Shown here in pieces: positions 59,812 to 64,000 of a stretch of 64,000 nucleotides of DNA. Within the stretch, counting starts at the first letter, position 1. Each line of letters opens with the position of its first letter. This stretch comes from Phytophthora colocasiae (Eukaryota; Oomycota; Peronosporomycetes; Peronosporales; Peronosporaceae), in contig JAGKQI010000003.1 of NCBI GenBank assembly GCA_018806915.1, positions 1-64,000 on the forward strand, given 5' to 3'. Made by a program: the position numbers and the translations under genes. The notes under the pieces were generated by a model. It worked only from the letters and a program-made list of their open reading frames with translations. It was not told the DNA's origin and did no database searches.

Positions 59812-59977
59812 GTGCGTTGGTATGTGTTGTTGTGCGTGCGTTGGTGTGGTGTGTTGATATGAATAGGGTGCTCCCAAATAGTCTAGGCGGTTAGGATACG
59901 TTGCTTTCACCCACGCGACCCGGGTTCGAGTCCCGGTTTGGGAATTTTTCTTTTCCGTCCTGCCAGCTCAGTTGAGC
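59812..59977 (+). repeat. Displaced terminal unit of the tRNA-Glu array
   Basis: Reverse complement of the array unit from the AGCTCAACTGAGCTGG tract, through the tRNA, to GCGTTGGTATG, where unit homology ends before the CAA tract. It begins exactly where the array was cut at 22525, allowing for 2 bp. Confidence 0.9.
59872..59944 (+). tRNA. tRNA-Glu(UUC), diverged copy 37
   Basis: Same 73-nt gene with one change: G to T at 59902, which puts a T opposite C in the anticodon stem. The anticodon TTC, A box, B box and acceptor stem are intact. The 3' flank reads AATTTTTCTTTT, a stronger T run than in the array. It may be transcribed but fold less well. Confidence 0.88.
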
Positions 59978-59994
59978 ACCCAGTTTAGTTCAGT

Positions 59995-62670
59995 TCAGAG
60001 TCGCCGTTCAGACGGAGTAGCCGAGGGGTTAGTCGAACGACTCGACGTCGACTCACTCCCAAACGCAGAGTTGGGCACTACAGTCGCCGCGGCTAGATGC
60101 GTCCCCTTCTTGATAATAAGTTCTTCCGTAGCGTTGCACACTTCGACAAGCAACTTCCCTTGGTTCACAGTACAAAGTGTCCGCGCTACCCGAACGGTAC
60201 CATCAAGTCCCGGTACTCCCTCGACGAGCACGGTGTCTCCATCGCGGGCTCGTCCACTCACTTCAGAGGCTACTAGCGCCTGACCACCAGGGCAGAGCCT
60301 GACGGTCGAACTGATGCGGGCGGAGTACACTTCTTCCACGCGCGGGGACCCAAGCGAAAACACTTCGTTCGTGCCTTTCAGGGTAACCGTGTTCGAGTCT
60401 AGATCGATCACAGCTCTGAACATCTTGAGTGAGTCGGTCCCGAGTATTACATCCACATGCATCCGCTCAACCACTACGAACGGTCGAGTCACTTCCACTG
60501 ATCCAAGTCTCAAGGGTAAGTCGACGATACCACTAGTTTTCAGGGAGTGGCCTGATACACCGTTCAAGTTCCCAGAGTAGGGTCTCCACGGGGCGTCAGC
60601 TCGGCCGATACGTCGTAGTACCTTCCGGTCGAGCAAGCTGACGACTGCTCCCGAGTCGATCCGCAACTCGACGGGCACGCAGTCGACGTACCCAGCCGAG
60701 ACGGCTTCCACTCCACTGACGGATCCGATCACTCTCTTCCCTTCCGGAACCACACACTCCTTATCTGCTTCATGAGAATCGTCAACCTTGACCAGCCCGT
60801 GCTTCGGTCGGTCTCTCTCAGGCGGAGGCTCGGGAGGTACGGGTTCAGCTACCACGTATGCGTATTCGTACACGCTGTCCGAGCACTCCCTCGGACAGTT
60901 GGGTCCGAGCTCTTCGGCACTCTCACTGGTGAGTGAGGTACTGTCGAACCGTACTCGCTTGGGAGAACGAACCTTCCGTTTAGGGAGAGCAGTCCGCAAG
61001 CACTCCTCGCAGCGCCCTTCACGCTCTTGCAGCTTGGCTTGAATGAGTGGACCATCACCATGGTACTTCGTCACAACTGTCTTCAAGATCTGTTTCATCA
61101 CCGATCCACTCATCATTCTATAGTAGGGAGCCACTTTGGCCAACGCTCGCTCATCGAGGTCAGTCCCTTCGAAGTCGATCTCGGGCAGGACGTAGTCGAG
61201 TAAGAGTAATGACCCACAGTCTACACATACCGCATTTGCTTTTTCTTCTTCTTTGACCAGGTAGTAGACTGTCCGGAGGCTCAACGCACGCCACTTCGGA
61301 TCCAGATGTCGACTTCGGCGTGCCGAAACCGACACAGAGTTAACGACACTCGAGGGGGTAGTTCCATTCAAGTCCACGGCCACGTTTGCGATCACCTTCT
61401 CTTCAGTAGACGGGGTAGAGGGTAACTCATAGGCTACTCCACCATCGTCTATTTTTGGAGTAGACGCCGTCCGTCCACCCCCAACGTTTCGTTCGTCGGA
61501 GTCTTCATCTACCACCCAGTGTTCAGTACGACTACTCGTCGTCGACTTACCCAGGTCGCTGAAGTCCCGGTTGGCACGCTTGGCCGCACCAGTAGTGGCC
61601 AAGGTTTTTCGGTACCAGTCCAGCCAGTACTCAGGGGATGAGAGTACACCCGGTGACGACTCACGGGTGCGTGTCAACACTTCCTCCTCTATCCTCAACA
61701 CGGTGCTCAAGTCCTCGAGCGACATCTCGCCCACTTGCGCTGAATTCTCTTTCACTCGTCTCTTAAGTTCCACTTCATCCAAAGGAAAGAGTCGCTCCTC
61801 TAGTTCCTTGTCATATTCTTCTTTCTCGATTTCCACGCCTAAGTCCAGTCCTTTCGACAGCTCATCCAATTCTCCAGTTGAAAATACTCTCTCATGTTCT
61901 TTCGTCTCCTCTTGAGTAGCTTCGTTGATGCTCGTCTCACCCCCACCAGTTCCATCGGTGGTAGACGTCACATCCGCAGTTCTGTCCGGTAATATACACC
62001 CGCTCTCATCAGGAGACACTTCTAAAGCGTCAGTTGTAGTACTCTCCTCGCCCCCACCAGTCCCGTCGGTGGTAGGCTTCACATCTTCTTCGTCATCATC
62101 TAGTTCTTCATCTGGTTCATCGGAAGCCGCTTCAAGGCTGGCTTCGGCAGTGATCGACTCACTATTTCTCGTTGTGGTTAAAGTCGACTCACTGTTGCTC
62201 GTTGGAGTTATCGTCCACTCATCAGATCTCGTAAGGGTTATCGTCCACTCTTCATCTCTCGTAGGGTTTGTCTTCGATTCTTCATTTCTCATAGAGATTG
62301 CTTTTTCTTCATTTTTGTTTGTTTCTTCATTCTCGTTCTCGCTCATTTCATCAATCACATCCGTATAAGGCTCGCAAATACTGTCATCGAAACCCAGGCG
62401 GTCACTTCCGTTCTCATTCTCATTGTCTCTCGTCGTCTCGTCCACTCTAGTCGTCCAGTCACATTCAGCCACCTTAGGTTTCCGAAGGGGAGATCTCCTA
62501 TAACTAGGATCAAACCTCCCAGTACTCCCTCTAGTTGGACGGTCATCCTGGTGTAGCTCTAAGTAGGAGTCCTTCATCAGGTCTCCCACATAGGCAGTCA
62601 CCGTACACCTCTCTTCATCATCAGCTCTCTCAGCCATTCCATTCACAGTCTCATTCACTTCAATTTCCAT
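59995..62670 (-). CDS. Element A ORF2: acidic leader plus aspartic protease
   Basis: Intact ORF of 891 codons from ATG at 62670 to TGA at 59995-59997; the frame is open a further 11 codons upstream. About residues 1-300 are acidic, Ser/Thr-rich and repetitive. Around residue 480 is CVDC and around 553 CEEC, a possible zinc-binding pair. The retropepsin domain begins near residue 660 with LRIDSGAVVSLLD (catalytic Asp about 672) and VDVILGTDSLKMF about 70 residues on. It would process Gag and Pol in the particle. Uncommonly for Ty3/gypsy, protease is neither fused to Gag nor in frame with RT. This is the longest undamaged ORF in the window. Confidence 0.85.
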   Translation of the reverse strand: MEIEVNETVNGMAERADDEERCTVTAYVGDLMKDSYLELHQDDRPTRGSTGRFDPSYRRSPLRKPKVAECDWTTRVDETTRDNENENGSDRLGFDDSICEPYTDVIDEMSENENEETNKNEEKAISMRNEESKTNPTRDEEWTITLTRSDEWTITPTSNSESTLTTTRNSESITAEASLEAASDEPDEELDDDEEDVKPTTDGTGGGEESTTTDALEVSPDESGCILPDRTADVTSTTDGTGGGETSINEATQEETKEHERVFSTGELDELSKGLDLGVEIEKEEYDKELEERLFPLDEVELKRRVKENSAQVGEMSLEDLSTVLRIEEEVLTRTRESSPGVLSSPEYWLDWYRKTLATTGAAKRANRDFSDLGKSTTSSRTEHWVVDEDSDERNVGGGRTASTPKIDDGGVAYELPSTPSTEEKVIANVAVDLNGTTPSSVVNSVSVSARRSRHLDPKWRALSLRTVYYLVKEEEKANAVCVDCGSLLLLDYVLPEIDFEGTDLDERALAKVAPYYRMMSGSVMKQILKTVVTKYHGDGPLIQAKLQEREGRCEECLRTALPKRKVRSPKRVRFDSTSLTSESAEELGPNCPRECSDSVYEYAYVVAEPVPPEPPPERDRPKHGLVKVDDSHEADKECVVPEGKRVIGSVSGVEAVSAGYVDCVPVELRIDSGAVVSLLDRKVLRRIGRADAPWRPYSGNLNGVSGHSLKTSGIVDLPLRLGSVEVTRPFVVVERMHVDVILGTDSLKMFRAVIDLDSNTVTLKGTNEVFSLGSPRVEEVYSARISSTVRLCPGGQALVASEVSGRARDGDTVLVEGVPGLDGTVRVARTLCTVNQGKLLVEVCNATEELIIKKGTHLAAATVVPNSAFGSESTSSRSTNPSATPSERRL

Positions 62671-62808
62671 CCGTTCACTCCTCACAGTTCCCAGAGAGGC
62701 CACTGAGGCTGTACACTAATCAGGTGTACGACGTCCAGTGTCTCTCATCAAGTCGTCCAGCTGGCAGGAGGAAGGCGCGACTCCTTCCTTCCCTTCCTCC
62801 AGCCCCCA

Positions 62809-63760
62809 TCATTGCCTACCTGCGTTCGCAGTCGACGACCTAGAGTTCGACTTCTGAGCCAGCTGACTGAGCATCTCACGCGTAGGACAGTTCGCAACGA
62901 CGTAGCCATCACCTCCACACAAGAAGCACGTCCGAGGACCTCGGCAGTACTGGTCGGTCGAGCGAGAGATCGAGTTGTAGTTAGTCGACGGCGGCGGGTT
63001 AGGCTGCTGAGGACGCTGGTAGACTCGAGGTAGCTCGCACTCGACGTTGATGTAGCCGTCTAACATTTCGTACAGACTGAGTTGTTCCGACGACAGTTCA
63101 AACGGCTACACCCTAAGGTGTGACAGCGGCCATACACTACGTGACCCTCTTGAGTGTACAGATCAGGTCCCTGACCGATACCTCATCGGAGTAGCCGTCA
63201 AAGCTGAAGTAGACGGTTGAGACGGTACGGCGTACACTCCTTGAGTCGTGTTCGGAGCTAACTGGTACTGGACGGCGGCTACTGGAGGGGTAGTCTGTGA
63301 CGCTTGAGTCTGTTGCTGAATCAGCAAGTTCTGAGTCTGCTGCATCATAGCGAGCATCTGCTTCATCATGTCGTTGTTGGCGGTCTTGTTGGGCGGCTCG
63401 TCAGCAAAGTCGGTGTCGTCTTCCACGGGTAAGTGTTGGTTCTTGTACAGCAACACTGCCACAGCCTGAGGGATCGAGTTCACCAGAGAGGTGTCCAAAG
63501 TGTTCCTCCACTGCTTGTTCCGAAGTCCGGACAGGAAGTACTGGTATCTCATCTCGGGGTCGAAGCACTGAGCAGCGTCACACAGGCTCGAGATCAAGTC
63601 ATCCCACACTTCAGCAGACATGCCACGAGAGCGCTTCGTCTTCTTCAGTCGCTCGATCATCTGCAGAGGGGTCTGACAGATGAACTGGTTATGGAACCGC
63701 GTACGAAGAGTCTCGAAGTCGTTGATCTGAGAGTACGTCCACCACTTTTCACCAGTCTTA
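62809..63760 (-). pseudogene. Element A Gag, truncated
   Basis: Capsid part from 63660 leftward (MIERLKKTKRSRGMSAEVWD), Gln-rich linker, then a frame break near 63163 and the knuckles in a second frame (62809-63066). Both CCHC knuckles have His replaced by Tyr (DGYINVEC and CGGDGYVVANC), so zinc binding would be lost. The N-terminal region is absent beyond 63760. Confidence 0.8.
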
Positions 63761-64000
63761 TGACACGTTGCTAATTACGATTTTCCGAGTGGATATGGAC
63801 GTTACGCTGTGATGTGATTGGATGTATACTGGGTTGTGGGAGAAAGGGAGATGTGGGACGAGGTTATGTCCCGTGCGACAACGATGGATCTGTGGAAGAA
63901 ACATATATATTAACCTTCACCTGTACTGCAAAGGGGCCCAAGAGATCAGAAGTGTTCCTCGGAAAAGTGCACAAACTCCGAGAGACAACAACACTCAGTC
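63761..64000. other. Sequence beyond the gag truncation
   Basis: Starts TGACACGTTGC at the point where gag homology stops and has CATATATATTAACC (63900-63913), a possible TATA box. It may be the start of another LTR inserted in gag; the window ends before this can be tested. Confidence 0.3.

Larger units (their letters stand above)
59978..63760 (-). mobile_element. Ty3/gypsy element A, 5' part (gag and protease ORF)
   Basis: Same family as the elements at 22526-41326. Its left border is at the inversion junction, between protease and RT; its right border at 63760 cuts into the capsid domain, where homology to element B stops. In the re-inverted order it continues into the pol at 22526. Confidence 0.85.

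Overview
The window looks like a repeat-rich nuclear region of an oomycete, most likely a Phytophthora-like peronosporalean. Three things point there: short GT..AG introns in a piggyBac-type gene, decayed Ty3/gypsy pol fragments whose wording matches what I recall of Phytophthora polyproteins, and a eukaryotic tRNA gene with internal A and B boxes. This is pattern recognition, not a database result. I see no clearly intact host protein-coding gene.

Region 1 (1-22525) is a head-to-tail array of 36 units of 594-648 bp. Each unit holds one tRNA-Glu(UUC) gene on the minus strand, and the first is cut by the window edge. The spacers carry a variable (CAA)n microsatellite, TGACTGC heptamers and GGTCTG/AGCTGAGCT low-complexity tracts. 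All 36 tRNAs read the same; the spacers differ in a few shared ways.

Region 2 (22526-41326) holds two related Ty3/gypsy elements in tandem on the plus strand. Element A is represented only by its 3' part (pol, an antisense gene, a multi-pass membrane ORF, LTR). Element B is nearly full length (gag, a separate protease ORF, RT-RNase H-integrase with a chromodomain-like tail, LTR) but has lost the antisense gene and most of the membrane ORF. Both are broken by stops and frameshifts.

Region 3 (41327-59811) is a transposon graveyard. It contains a transposase remnant with a helix-turn-helix, three copies of an LTR-like dispersed repeat, an 831-bp element with 26-bp terminal inverted repeats, a MULE transposase tail, a minus-strand gag-PR-RT remnant, and a gypsy pol remnant split by a complete 4.0-kb piggyBac-family element with TTAA duplications.

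Region 4 (59812-64000) starts with a single diverged unit of the tRNA-Glu array, now on the plus strand, fused to the 5' part (gag and protease ORF, minus strand) of a Ty3/gypsy element of the same family as A and B.

The two odd junctions, near 22525 and 59977, are reciprocal. Re-inverting the roughly 37.45 kb between them joins the array to its diverged last unit and joins gag-protease at the right edge to the pol at 22526, with only about 2 bp unaccounted for. I infer a 37-kb inversion with one break in the array and one in a retroelement.
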